Positions 15,601 through 30,600 of a stretch of 64,000 nucleotides of DNA are shown here, in pieces. This stretch comes from Strongylocentrotus droebachiensis (taxonomy: Eukaryota; Echinodermata; Echinoidea; Camarodonta; Strongylocentrotidae). Made by a program: the position numbers and the translations under genes. The stretch lies in NCBI GenBank assembly GCA_035222895.1, contig JAVYIG010001819.1, positions 232,498 through 296,497 on the forward strand. The letters are read 5' to 3'. Under the pieces are notes generated by a model. That model was not told where the DNA came from, did not search any database, and saw only the letters and a program-made list of their open reading frames with translations. Position 1 is the first letter of the stretch. Every line of letters starts with the position of its first letter.

Positions 15601-18600
15601 ATATTGTACAATATAGCATGGCTGGATATATATATATTGGCATGCAAATGATTAATCAGATGAAGGTTATGATTTAATAGAAGATGAGAAGAACTGTTGT
15701 GATATATAGGAATAAATTGAAATTGAATATTCAAATATAATTAGTGGTTGGAATTTGAGTATTTGACAAGAGTTTTCTCATAGAATTTGCAAGAAGCAAG
15801 TCATATCAAGAAATTAAAATACAAATTAAACTAGTGATAGCCATATGTTTGGTTTTCAATTTGTCTCTGTTTTTTTTGTCAAATGTTTTTTTTTCTTCTC
15901 TTGTTTGATGTTGTCTTGCAATAATACATGACACATCTATATAAACTAATGTTGCATAATGTATATTGATCAATCCGAAGTGAATCAGGTGATGTGACAA
16001 CAGAAGGTAAAATGGCAATTCAATATGTAGAACATGCATGTACATTAACACTTATTCACTCTGCATGCTTACCTCCTCCAAACCAAACCAACACACAACA
16101 TTCACCAGTTCAACAAAGGAGTACAGCTATATATATATATGTTGTGAAAAGGTTACAATATTCTACCACTATTCACAAATAGAGACACAATGTTCAAATT
16201 GAAACAAGTCATAACCAATTGAATACTGAGCTCAAAGTAGCAGCTGCAATCAAAAGATGCCTCGCCTTTGGGGTCTTTGACTTTCCATCTAAATCTCAAC
16301 CGAGTGCATTTATGATTACATGAGATTTCTTGCCTCAGTCAGACTATGAGGACGACACCCAATGCAAGAAGTTAAAGATGGCCTAGACCCCTCGCAAATG
16401 CAATCAAGATAGATCAAGCAGTATTCAAGAGATCATGGAAAGGAAGGATAGTTCAGCAAATGATAGGTTACACCGGAAAAGGAGGAAAGGGCATGAATGC
16501 GTCAGATATGATGTAGTAGTAGTAGTAGTAGTATGGCAAGGGATGAAGATATATATATATATATAAAGAGTGAGAGCGTACACCAAACACAACTATCGAA
16601 GACAAGACTGATGGACACTGGGCTGTATTCTGGTTTTAGAGCACAAGCGGGCACAACTTTGTTATCTTTTGAGTACTGCAGCCTCACCTTGTGAGAGAGA
16701 GGGTGATGGGGCGACTAGGTGGGCGAGTCCCCCTCCCCCGCTGTATGCATGATTCATGGTGCGAGTTATTGTGCGCTGGTGTGACTGCATCTCTCGCATG
16801 ACCTCGTCACCTGTCAGGACAGTGACCTCTGAACTTTGAACTGTGTTGGTGATGGTGGAGGTGGTGGTGGTGGTGGTGGTGGTGGTATTGGCTGAGGAAA
16901 GGGGTTTCAAGAGGAGGCATGCACCACTCAGAGCACATCACTTTTTTCTTTCTCTTTTTTTCTTTTCAGTCAATGCTTTGAAGCTAAAGCAGGTGTGCAT
17001 ACTGAACAACTTCAATATTGCAGGTGATAAGCCTATGAATACATCACAAGCTACATCTATATCCTAGCGCCTAAATTGCACCATGGTCATTTCTATAACC
17101 TAGATTACTATCAATTACATTGTACAGTTCCACAGTATCAAACAATACAGTCAGTTCCTTGTCTTTGCAAGATTATTGAATGTTGCTTGATTCTACAGCT
17201 GATACCCAAGAATGGAAAGGGTACAAGAAATATGCCTTTACCTAAATATGAATAATACATGTAAGCATCAGTTGTTGTTTGATTTTTGTTTTAATTCTCT
17301 ATTCTGGTGCATCAATATGTGCATGGTGCAATTCATGCCAATATCACCACACTGACAAGCTCTCCCTTCCTATGAAGATGATTTGTTATTCTTCTACCTA
17401 TATCATTCTAACTAATCTCTATAGGATGAGTAGATAAAACAATTACTATCATGATAGAAGTATTATAGTATGATAGAAAGCCTATAGTTTCAAAGCAATA
17501 ACGGGTGCTAGAACTATCATTTGTCTATGATTTGCCAATCAGGGGCTGCAGGAATATTGAAGACTGAACTATAAGGACATTGTTTGCCTAGTTTGTAAGA
17601 TTTTATAACAGTGCAGTATAACTATGAATGGGGTATGCTTTTCATAAAGAAAATGTATTCAATTTCCAGAAAGATATTTTAGATACTTCCTGAATTTGCG
17701 AAGCACTTCCCTCTACAGTTTCTTTCAGCTACCAACAATATCATAAAGGCTATCATGTAGTCCATATACATATGCAGACACTGATCTTTCTGTTTATTTG
17801 TATGATTATATTTGCTCTTTTTTTTCCCCATACTGAAATTATTGAGTGTTGGAGACCAAAGTCAACATTGAAGATGTAAAACTTTTTGGGGATTTTTTGT
17901 GTGTGCCATCAATGTTACTCTTTTGAATATCGGTCTATGCCATAACCAAATCGATATGAAATCTAACCAGTTTTAAACTATCTGTTACTGCAAAGTGCAG
18001 ACAATGCCAGATCCCTAGTAGACAAATGCTCTATTCTCATGCACCTTGCCATCCTCCACCTTGGGTGCAGACAAACAAATATTGAACAGTGGCTACTGAA
18101 GTGGGAGGATCGGTTTCAACAAATGTTCTAGCCTTTCAGGACGTGGGCACTGACTGACGAAGCAAGCGTGGTGATCAAGGGTATACAGCAATACACAACA
18201 GTTTTCCAGGGGAGGTTATGCAACAGGCAAAGTGAGTGGGACATGCTACTTGCATCCAAGATTACTATTGTTCACATCAAATGTACTATACTTTTGTCAC
18301 TATTTATCCCTGAGTAGTGCCAAAGGCACATTTACACATAATATCTCTCCTGAATTTAAACTGCACCTAAATGACTTATCAAATTAATCCCAAAGCATTC
18401 TTTCGAGTAATTGTGAAGTATGCACATGAACATCAGGGCACAATTTTTTTTTTACTCTTGACACTAATCCTAAAAGGTATTCATCCTTTTATTAAATAGA
18501 AATTCCTCTCGGACCATATTGCACATTCTAATCTCTTTCTAGTATTGTCATCCTCTCTACTTATTCAAAATACAGTGAGTAGCTTATATTCTTAAGGGAC

Positions 18601-21600
18601 ATGTTAATAATGTATCATTAAGAACAATTAGCAATTTCTACTTTCAAAAAAATTATAATCATTAACAATTTTGTCATCATATACTTTTCTATTTTTTAGA
18701 TAAGGCATTTTTTGTTTTTTATGCTTGAGCAGTTGGAATAAACAATTCCTTAATTGTGTATTCATGGTTAAGTTTGCAGTTTTCTAAGTAACCCTTCAAT
18801 ATATCAGGGTATGAAGTCTTTTCAAGTCAATTAATTTCACATCTCTATTCCCTTGTTTTGGGCTCTGACATGTGCAAAATCATGATAAAGCAAAACAATC
18901 AGTGTACAGAGTAAATGAATTTTCCATGAAGATAATAAGTAAATGAGTGTCTTTGAACATTAAGTGCATAGTTAATAATATTATATTACAATATAATAAA
19001 TGATGAAATGTTGTAGTGTTAGATATACCTTCCCTTGAATCCCAATGTCAAGTAGTAATCACTCAAAAGAATAATCGAGTTTTCAAATGAATGAGATGGT
19101 GTGATCCAATGATTTGGCTATTGTGATTCTCAAATTTGTGCACACAATTGTATATACCGGTATGTCATAAATATCCTACCATAGCATTATCTCTTTAAAG
19201 AAACTACCAATACTTAAATCTATGTATAGAGTGCCTACCTTGTCCTTTAGATCCAATTTCTTTGAGTGAAGAGGGTCCATTCACCACTCCAAGGGGTAGT
19301 TTGTGTTTGGTGTCCGAGGTAGAGCCTGTTAGCAGATGATCATAGAAGTCTGGCACCCCATCCAAGATAGCATGTCCAAAGGCCCCTCGTAACCGGGTTC
19401 CTCCATTAGTCGTTCCACTCCCAAACAGAGGACAGAGGGAGAAGTTGACACCAACATCAGGTTCAGTCAACTGCAGCATTGGCATCTGCTTCAGAGCAGC
19501 CATCAGTTCTTCCACAGATGAAAACCTACTTTCCTTATTCTTCTTTGATTTTTTCTCTTTGTGCTTTTTCTTTTCCTTGTGCTTGTGCTGTTTGACTGTT
19601 GGTTGAGGCGAGGCTGGAATTACAGGGGGTGCTGGCACCTTTTCTTTGGGCTCTTGTGGAGGGGGATAGTCGATCTTCCCTTGTCTGTGAATTTCAAGTA
19701 GAATTTGAAGGTCATTTTCAGCAGGCTTTCCATCCTTCTTGACATATGGTAGTTGTTCAATTGAATCCAGTTGCTTCTGTTGTTCTAATGTGAGTCTGAT
19801 AGGACCTTCTTCATCATGCATATCCATTGACGAATCAAAATGCTGCTGTGTTTGAATACTCTCTGCATTGCTAGTTTCTCCTGTGACCTTTATTAATTGA
19901 TTCTGTACGGTTGTCTTGTTGGGGATTGATTTCACGATCCCAGATGCACAAATTGAAGGTCCTTGCAGAAGTTGCTTCAGAAGTTGATTATGATTGTTCT
20001 TCAAAATTCCATCTTTGGCAGCTTTGGCATTGATGTCTCCAATCATTAACATTGCCTGGCTCTGCTGTAGTTTGGCAAGGTCTACACTTGCAGTTGGATC
20101 ATTAGCCATAATAGACTGCAAAGCCTGATGTGTTGCACTTCCAGGTGAAGTAAGCTGGAGGATATTCTGTACACTCATTACCATTCCTCCTTTCTCTTGA
20201 GAATGACCTATTGCTGCCATAACAGAACTCTCATCAAGAACTCCAACAGGGCTTTGATGTACTGAAGTTGGATTTGGGTTGAAAAGCTCCCCTGTTTTCT
20301 TCTTTGCTCGCTTTTTCTTTGGCTTTTGCACTTTGGTCTGTATTCCCGGGTAACTAGGTGGCATTGGAAAACCTTCAGTAGTTGGGGTTGAACCTTGAGA
20401 CGACATCATCCCAGGCTGTAAAGGCTCCCTTGGAACAGGTGACTGCAATGGGGCTTGTGGAGATGGAAATGGAGGACGTATGCCTACAGAGCTGTTGTGA
20501 ACCGGAGGTACTTGGCTAATTGGTGACACCATGCCTGGATTGGGCATCTGACTGAATTGACCCATGTTACCTTGCTGTTGCACTTGATGTGGACCAGGAA
20601 GCCTGCTTGGATTAAATACATGAGAAGTATTGAGTTGTTGGTGTTGTTGATGCTGCTGCTGTTGTTCATATCTCTGCATAGCCCTAACATGCTCTAGTTC
20701 CTGGGCAAGCTGCAATCTTTGTCTCTCGTGCTGTTCACGCAATCGCTCCATTCTCTCCCTCTGTTGGAATGTTTCACTAAATGGATTGTTGTCTTGTCCG
20801 ATATTGATCGGCATGCGCTTATCAATTGGAGAAAGCTGTGGTAACGTTTTGGCAGAAATTGGCGATTGGAGAGGGGATTGCATTGGTGTCCCAGCTTGCC
20901 TCATTTGAATCTGACCGCTGACAGAAGGTGTAGGACCTTGATTTGCTGATGATGCTATAGGTGACTGTTGTCCAGGATGAGTCATCATTGGTGAAGGAGG
21001 TGGCATCATAGGGGAGTGATGGCTGCTGTTTGGACCTGATGATTGACCCTGAGAAACCATAGGAGATTGTTGATCAGCTAGAACCATGGGGGACTGCTGA
21101 CCAGCCTGCTTCAATGGTGACTGGCCTCCAGGGGGCATCATTGGGGATTGGGCTCCTGGTGGCACCATGGGAGATGGAACACCTGGTGTCACTGCTGGCG
21201 ACTGGTGGCTTCCACCATTAAGAGGAGAGTGCTCACTATTTTGAACAGCAGGAGAATTCTGTTGACTTTGATGTCCCATCATTGGAGACTGTTGTTGCCC
21301 AGATGATACAACAGGTGACTGCTGTCCTGGGTGAACCATGGGTGACTGAGGAACCATCGGAGAATGAGGTACCATTGGAGAGTGAGGAACCATTGGAGAG
21401 TGGGGAACCATTGGAGAATGGGGAACCATGGGAGAGTGGGGAACCATGGGTGATTGGGGAACCATTGGAGAGTGAGGAACCATCATTGGAGAATGGGGAA
21501 CCATTGGTGATTGAGCTGACATGGGAGACTGCTGCTGAGAAGAGGCACCTATGCTAACCTGATGGGATGGATGTGACATTGGTGATTGCTGGGAAGGTTG

Positions 21601-24600
21601 GACAGGAATCTGCTGTGGATTTGTACCACGTGGCATGTTCATGCCTCCAGGTAACATGTTGGTTTGATTACCTCCTGGCATACCCATGGTCTGTGGGCTG
21701 TTAATGGGAATCATCGAAGTGGGAGGTTTGCTGCCAGGCATCATTGGCGTCTGTGGATTACTTCCAGGCATGAGAGGAGATGGTTGTCTGTTGTTTGGCA
21801 TCATTGAAGCCTGACTCATTGGGTTGCTGCCTTGCATTATTGCATTTGAAACCATTGGACTAGTCTGTCCAGGCATGACCATCATTCCTGCATTTCCAGA
21901 TTGCATTATTTGGTTTCCATGCATCATTGGAGACTGCTGACCAGATCTAACAGCAAATGGAGGTCTCTCCCCAGACATAGGTGATCGCATAGGATGTGGA
22001 ATCTGCTGTGAAACATGGCCCATCATCTGACCTTGGGGCATCATTCCAGATTGAGGCCCCTGCATCATTGACCCAGATGGAGATTGCATTCCTTGGTTGA
22101 TAAGCATCTGCTGGGGTATATTAGGTGATGTCCCACCTGGAGGTATAAGGGTATGCGGTTGCCCTCCAATCATAGGACTGTGCATGCCAGGGTTCGGACC
22201 TTGCCCTTGCATCATCATGCCTTGAGGTGACATCATTCCTTGCATCATTGGGTTGTGATGACCCAAGGGTGAATGGTTAGACGACAGTTTCTGTTGTTGC
22301 TTCATGCGGAATTCTTGCAGGAGAATGGCATGCTGCCTCTGCTGCTTGCGAACATTTTCCAAGAACTTCTGCTGCTTAGAATGTCTCTGCTGCACAGCTT
22401 CAAGTTCAAGCCTGTCACTTTCAGGAAATACTTTGTTGTTCTTACGGCAGGCACGCTGTCTTGATGTCAGAGCCTTCTTCTTCTTTCTCTCTTTCCCAAC
22501 TTCGTTTTCAAAGAATTTCAACCTTAGTTGTAATTTCCTGTCTTTGTTAAATATCCATTCTTCATACTCAGGAGTACTGGTATCTTCTGGAGCCTTTTCC
22601 TCTGTGGTGTCATATGGATCAAAGTTCATCATGGCATGTGACATGCCATCCATTCCTACATTGAAGAATGGAGATGGCATGCGTTGCATGTTGGGAGACA
22701 TGAATCTACCCGGAAATCTAAAGTTGGAGACCTGAGGTGGGCCAGGCATTCTGTTCATGACTGGCATTCCCATTCTCTGACCGGGTCCAGGAAGCCTTTG
22801 CATGCCATGCATCTGCATTGGCATCTGATCACCAGGAAGTCCACCTTGCATATGCATGCCTGATCCTGGCATTGGTGGGCGTCCCACTATTCCAGAATTC
22901 TGTACAACCATGGGACCCCTGGGCCTCATTCCAAAGTGATTCTGGGTCATGGGCGACATTGGCGAGACTGGTCCAGGGCTGGGATGTGTCTGGATGTTTT
23001 CATGAGCACTGAACCTTGGTCCTGGTGAGAAATTAGGCATTTGAGGGTGGCCAGGGGAAAATGGGCCCATCTCTTGTCCATGAGCATTCATGTGTGACAT
23101 TCCTTGCATTCCTTGAGGAGGCACAGTCTGTCCTTGCTTGAACAAGTCCGTGCTGTTGCTCCTTATTGGATCCTTGCCGGAGTCAATACTGCCAAAGTCT
23201 ACACCTTGAGGAGTCCTAGGTTGTCGTATTCCTGGAGAAGCGGGAGGAATCAATGGCACATTAGCTCCTGGTTGCTGCTCTGTTAAATGACGTTGTTGCA
23301 TTTGCACATGATATTGACGATTCATGGCAAGTAAAAGCTGTGCATGGGGTCCAGGTGGTTTGATGGTAAAGTCTTCAGTTTCTGTATATAAAAAATAACA
23401 AGAACACAGAAAAAAGATATTATAAAAGTGTCTTAAATTCCTTGTGCTTTTGCTTGACACAATATGAAGATTAAAAGACAATACAACTTTCAAATAGTCC
23501 GATATCATGATAAACCTAGCAAAGTTACCATAACCAATTGATGTCAAGTCACTGTGAAGATGGCTTGATCTGTGACATGTTTATACATGCCTTTGAATTA
23601 GGTTTGCATGTACCATTGCCATATGAATGTGGCTGTGTGTAACACAGACACATCCATACAATGAGCTGATCAAACTTTGGAACCAATCAGGAACTTTCTC
23701 TGGCTATGTGGGTGGAGTTTGATACCAGCATAAATTAAAGTTTAATGACCGCACTTACATAATAATTTATGCTGACCTGGGACTTAATATGATACATGTA
23801 ACTGTTTTGATCCTGGAATATGGGCACACGTCATGTCTAGACCGCAGACGGCAAGATAAAAATGTAGCGGTGTGTCCACAATTAAGGACAAGTTCAGTAG
23901 GTCACATAAGATTTGGTGCATATCTATTGTATATCAATCCCGCTCTGTTCGGGTTACCGGGCCTTTGCAGGTCGGGTTTTTAAATTTTGAAAATTGCCAG
24001 GTCAAGCCGGGCCAGGTTTTGGGTTTAAAGCCACAGCACTACTTTCAAACGAAGATATGCTGGATGGTGCCTTTGTATATGATAAACATGATGGGATGAC
24101 ATTTAAAAAAAAATCATCAACAAACAATGATGTGAAATAAATATTTCTTTGAACAAAAATATAAGAGATATGTTACCCATACCTTTAGCAATCATCTTTG
24201 CTTCAGCCTGCAGTCTTTCCAGATCAAGATTATCCAGAAATGGATCAGATCCTTGGGTCTTGCTCTTCGGATCTACCTTCCCAGAGATGGCTGCTTCCAC
24301 ATTTCCTGATTGCTGTTGCAGCTTCTGTTGCTCTCTCTTCTCTTTCTCAAGGAGATCCTGAAGAAGAAGAGGTTGTTCATGGAGCAGACGTTGTCTTTTC
24401 TGAAGACTATTAGTATGGGCGCTTCCTGAACTTTGACTAGTCAGCAGCTGAGTTCCATCACTGGTCGTAGGCTGAGAGGCAACTGAAGCAACTGGCAGTT
24501 GAGAAGTACTGTTTGACTGAATGTTTGATGCAGGACCGGGTAAGATAGCAGCTATCTGGTCAATTGTTGGGACACCCCCTCTTGGTGCACTGACAGAGGA

Positions 24601-27600
24601 GCTCAATGTTGTTTTTGTTTCCACTGATGAAGAACCTGGACTAGCTTTGTCTTGAAGTCCCTGGCTATGGGACTGAGGTTTCTCTACGAGTTGGGAACCA
24701 CTTATCGATGTTGTTAACTGCCCAGACTGGGCAGTCGAAACTTTACTTCTCTGACAAATTGATTGAGAATGTTCTGTTGCTTCTATTTTGATTGTTGCTT
24801 TACCCAAAAAAGTTGTGGATGTAGTGAGTGCCTCACTTGGACTGGCTGAAACTGAGACTGGAACTGAGGTACTTGTTTGCAGCACAGAAGCTGACGTTGA
24901 CAAAGGAACAGTAGGAACAGATGCTGAAGTATTTGTGATATCAGTATGTACAACAGTTTTCTCTTTTGAACCTTTATCAGAAGAAAGATTTGTTCCTTGA
25001 GATTGTGTTGCGGATTTATCATCATGGTTCATCAGACCTTTGGAAGAAGATTCTTCAGAAGTGTTACTGCTTACTGTAGCAGAAATGTCTCTTCCTGTTT
25101 TAGGTGCATCTTTCCTTCCTGAGCTACTGATTTCTTCCTTCTTATTTGGATCAGCAGGTAAGCCTGAACTGTCAGTCTGTTTGGGCTCATTAGCAGCAGG
25201 TTTGTCTTCAGGAACCTTATCACTTTCCTTCTCCAAACTAGCTCCGGCAGTGGAGGTAGATTGTACTTGATTGTTCTCTGGAGCAGTGGAGAGTATGCCG
25301 TTTTCAATCTTAGATGAGTTTGAATCTTTAGCAGTGTTACTTGACATGGTCATTTCATCGAGAGCCTCATCACTCAAACCAAAATCTTTGAAGAGTTGTT
25401 GATTTTCTGCAGAATGTTTATTTGTGTCCAAGTCAGTTCCTGCAAAGTCAATGAGATCTAGTTCGCCTGACAACAAGTCTTCCAATTGTGCATCATGGTC
25501 TTCCTGCTGCGGTGCCATAGCTGGATCTTGACCTGGTGGCAAGTGAAGGTCGCTCTGCAATGTTCCTGGTTGCTGAGCAGGCATTGCATTATGGATTCGA
25601 GGTTGGTGATTCTGAATTGCATTGGTGTTTTGACCTTGGAAAGGGGGAGTTGGCTGTTGGAATGGCAAATGAGGTTGTTGGGCAGGGTGCTCTACCATTG
25701 GAGACATCATGGGTGACCTGCCATGGAAGTTTGGATGAGTCATTACTTGTCTTGGAGTAGGTGTTCTACTATGGGCTTGCTGCCTCACCATATGATCATA
25801 GGGATCTAACGGATTTGACCCAACCAGGGCAGTTCTTTGCTGTAAAGCTCTTTGATGCAGCTTCTCCTGGAGTAGGGCAATGTTGCGTGGTCTTGGTGAC
25901 AGGGTTGGCCCTGACACTGGCATTCTCGCTCCTTGCTCAAATCTCCTCAATTCAATGAATTGTCCAGGACCAGGGATGCGATTTCCACCATCACTAGGTC
26001 TACGCTGAAGGCCTGTAGCAAACTGCCCTTGCCTCCATGCTTCATCTGTCTGCTCAAGGGTCATATTGAACTGTTCCTGTGGTCTTTGATTCACAAATGC
26101 TGGAGGTGCTTCTGGCCTTGGCGTGCCTGGTGTTCCAGGGAAGGAGTTCATTTGCTCATTATTTGTAGCAGGAGATATTTGATCTGACGGAGCATTAGCT
26201 GGATAGGGAGGCGGGGGACGCTGATGTGATTCTCCGCTCCAATTCTGATTTTGCATTTGCTGCTGCTCCCGACGCATACGTCGTTTCTCCTGCTGTCTCA
26301 CCAATAACTGCCGAATGTGCTGTTTTTGTGCATGCTTGTTGCCATCATTCATTCCGACCCTGTCAGCAGGGGCTGCAGAAGCTGCAGGGGACAAACTTTG
26401 GTTGCTGGCGCCATCTGGGAATACTGGGTTTTTCATGAAAGGAGCCTGCTGAGGAGAATGAATAGGCATATCAACTGGCATTGCATGAGCTGGAGACCCC
26501 ACTGACATTGCATGAGCTGGAGACCCCACTGACATTGCATGTGCTGGAGACATGTTTCCTATCCCAGGAGGCACTTGTGATGCGGAGCCATGAGGCATTC
26601 CTGGAGACTGTAACCTATCAATGATGGACTGGTTGTTGGACACAGGCAAGTGATCGCTGGATGATGTCGGAGGAGCACCTTGTCCTGCCATCAGGGATGC
26701 CAAGTGCTGCTGATGTGTGTTCACACCACCCATTACACCATGGCTTATCTCTTCTGAATGGTGAGGAGATCTTCCTGGCATCATGCTGGGTGTTCCGCTC
26801 CTTCCAGACTGCTGGAGGTGGATGTTAGACGATTGTGCTACCATAGGAGATGGTGGCATGGAATCCATATTCATGGCTCCCGATGACTGGTTGGACAGTG
26901 GCATGTGGACAGGAAGTCCAGAATGACCAGACAAGGCTTGACTGTTTGCGTTCAACAAGCTGGAATGTGGCATTTCTGTTAAAAGAGACAGAAAACATAC
27001 AATTATTTCATATATTCTGCATCACAAATTGCAAGACTGCTAAATTTTCAAAAGCAATGTTTTATTAAAAGAAATGGAAATGTATACCATTTATTTGACA
27101 TGACTCATATCAAAGTCCTTTGAGATTGTGCCCAGCAAAAACACTACAAAATGTAAAGACCATCATCAGAGACTGAAATATCCTATGGCAGCCAATTAAA
27201 GAGCAATTATAAGAAAATTGAAATGAACCAAATCAAGAGTCACATTAAGATTTAAAGGCTTCATGATAACAAGAAATGGAGATGGCTCTTCAGAATAACA
27301 TTTGAAGTCATAAAATGTTGCCTTACACAAGTAGGAGTAAAAGGTTCAGTAACAGTAACTTTAGCTAATGAATGCCCCCAAGATTCATGTCAACATCATT
27401 AGACTGGATTCTTACCAGTAGCAGGAGACATTGGTGTTCCTGGAATAGGTGTACCTGGCATTGACTTGGGGCTACGTTGTGCCTGAGGGATTGGGGTAGA
27501 TGGTTGTTGACCCTGCTGCAACGGCCTGATACCCGACCCATCCTGGCCATCGCTCATCAAGTCGCCATCAAACTTCTGACGCTTCTGTTGATGAATCTAA

Positions 27601-30600
27601 AAGAATGGGTTTGAAAAGAAAAGAAAAAACATGAAGGAGTGTGAAAATGAGGAAACCCTATCAAAATTTCTATCCTTTCGTGTAAGAGCAAGGTACAAAC
27701 ACAAATAACGTCGCATCAGGTTCCATATTATTTCTCATGTCCAATCTTATTTTTGGTACCATGATATAGGGAGTCTGAGACTAAGTCTAAGGTGTACAAC
27801 TAATAGCAGTAACAAGTGCCTTTGCACCCAGTTATCCTTTACTATCAATTCAAATTTAGGTAGATTATCATTTTATTTTGCCATTTCAATATCAATGCAC
27901 ATTTCATCAATTGTTAATACTTACCTGTATATTGCATTTGTTATCCATCTTGTTCTAATTTCTCTTACAAATACCATTGTGACTTACGAAACTTACTCTT
28001 TGGAAATTACCTAAAATTTCAATGATAATAGGAGCACAAGGGGGACAATTTGATAATCACATACACATGCAAACCAAACTGTGGTTATAATGCAGCTTAC
28101 ATGCGTACATGAATCTTGCACAATTACAGACTAGTTTATAGGTTTGGGTTTTTTTGTCACGTGAAAGAAATCATCAACAGGGATATCTAAGAGAAAGAAC
28201 ATCACAAATCCAGAACATGAAGGATTTTAAATCTTAGTGTTTTCTTTCCGTTCTTCTGATACTTTTCTTCTAACTGATAAAGTAGTCTTTGGTAAGAATC
28301 AACAACTATAATATCAATAAGTACACCAGTCATTTTTGTTCCTTTATTTACAACCAAAAAATAAATCGTTCAGTATTCAATTGAGAGTAATAATCCATGT
28401 ACTTTGGCATGTGTGAGACAAGCCAAACCGCATCAGTGTACTTGTGTTCAGTTCACAAAATCAAAAGTTCCCACCACCAAAACAGGAAATAATCTACATC
28501 ACACTCTTTTTTTATGCCCTTCATAACTCTCTCTTTACAAACATTTAAATCCATTTATATTCCACGCTATCTAATTATTCAACAACAACAAAAAAGCAAT
28601 AAATGATCAGCTGAAAATGGTGCAGTATAAAGTTTGAAAATTCTTAAAATGTTCTTAAATGCCGTAGCTGTAAAACGTAAGATTTCGTCTGCAATCTAAA
28701 GTTGTGTGAGAGTGCAGTCACTAAAGAGAAACACATATCCAATGCAGCATGATGAGGATGAGAAAGATAGCAGCAGTATGAAATGGATTTGACAGAGCTT
28801 AGAGCATACCTTCTGAGCTTCCTTAATGCGTTGTGCGGCACGATTCTCCCTCGCAAGTAGCTGCAAGAGTGGTAGGAGAGGAAAAAGTGGGGAGGCAAAA
28901 GGGGCAACACATGCTGATAACAATGGTTGCTGGTGAACATGCATGATATTTTTTTTCTTTCAACAGACAACTGTACACATGGCTTTGGATATAGATGATA
29001 AAACAATATGAATTCATCTTCAAACTTGAGCATGTTAAATATAAAGGTGGAACTAATAAACTTGTTTGCATGATACATTAGCTACTTTTGACTGTCAAAC
29101 TTGCTTCTACACTAATGAAGATAACAAAGATTCATGAAATATATGATCTATTTTGGGATATTTCTCAACATTACTGACTGAAGTTCTCTCTAGAGGTATT
29201 TCTTCAATATATTTGAAACAAATTAATGTTTGAATTCTTTTTTTACCAAACAAAAAAAAGGTTAGCTTTAAAAAAAATGTCTCTTTCCTTTCTTAGTGAG
29301 TGAAGCTACATTGAATAAACTGGGATGCAAGACAATTGTATATATTTATGAGTGAAAGGCTGAACAACTGAATATAGGATACACACTGAAATATGGTCTC
29401 TGAGCTACATCTGTACCATGTCATGCATATAAATAATTGATAGGACTACTAAAGACACTGTAATACATCTAACTAGGATTATCAATATAGGAAAATACAA
29501 TAGGAGGATACAATTTACACTTGTAAACTTCATTGAAAAGTTATGGTAAAAGTATATGGTGACTGTTAATTATGTTCAATACATCCTCTGCTACTTAGAT
29601 CTGAAATCACTGAGACTTCGCAAGGAATAAAAGGAAAACTGCAGAAACAATAGCACTGGTATTTTTTTGCTCAACTTTTGATATCAGATGTATAAATGCA
29701 GAAAGATAGCTATAAATAAATAAATGATTTGTTTGTTTTTCCTTTGCATGCACGCACATGCTTTAAGTGTTAGACAGCTGCACATCAAACCTAGTGATTA
29801 TTTCACATTCATTGCAGTTTAGTTTTAGTTTTTGTTTGTTTTTGGAAGAGGGTGGATTCTTTTGAAGCAATATTTCTTTTAGACTATCAGTAACTTAGGG
29901 AGATCAAACTGTAAGCACTTAAAGTTAATCTTTATTTTGGAAGCTAATCCTATCATAATATTGTACGACAGATTATCCAAGACATGAGTCTACTTTATAT
30001 CCATGTCCTTTATATTCACACCAAACCAAGTAAATACAAACAAAAATTAATTGGGAGCAAACAGCAACTTAACTAGGTGATAAAAGGCATTTGAACACTC
30101 TCTTTTGGATGCATTTAAATGGAAATGGGTGATTTTTTTGCACTGGGTGGAAGTGAACAACATGAGGGAGATGAAGTACATAGGGAAAACAAACTTGTGT
30201 AAAGAGAGTTGTTGCTACTTACCAAGAATGGTTTCTTGTTTCCAGAGCCTGCTTTTCTCCATAATTTGGCAATCTGCTTTGCTCTTGAAGGCCAATCTGT
30301 CAGGGATTAAATGACATGTTTATAATACAAATGCAAAATAATGAATATCAACCAATAACCAACATGAAAATGCATTTATACTTGATCTTTTTTAAATCTG
30401 AAAGGCAAATGTCACTTGGGCTTATGCCAAGCTGTGTGTTATCAACCAATTATCAAGTCAATGGATTAATCTGTTAGGTATCATGGTGGTAAATTGAATG
30501 TACAATATGTCAGTTGCAAGGTTATCACTACATTTTTGTGCATACAAATCGTTCACCGTTTGATTTTTTTAAATATTATGCAATATTATATACAGAATAA

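Noticed and set aside
21282-21557. Plus-strand open frame rich in EEP/EPL repeats.
   Set aside because: It is the antisense shadow of the MVPHSP repeat in exon 37.
23382-23547. Extension of the giant exon 37 frame upstream to an ATG near 23547.
   Set aside because: This stretch is intronic: a consensus acceptor lies at 23384-23382, and exon 36 joins there in phase.
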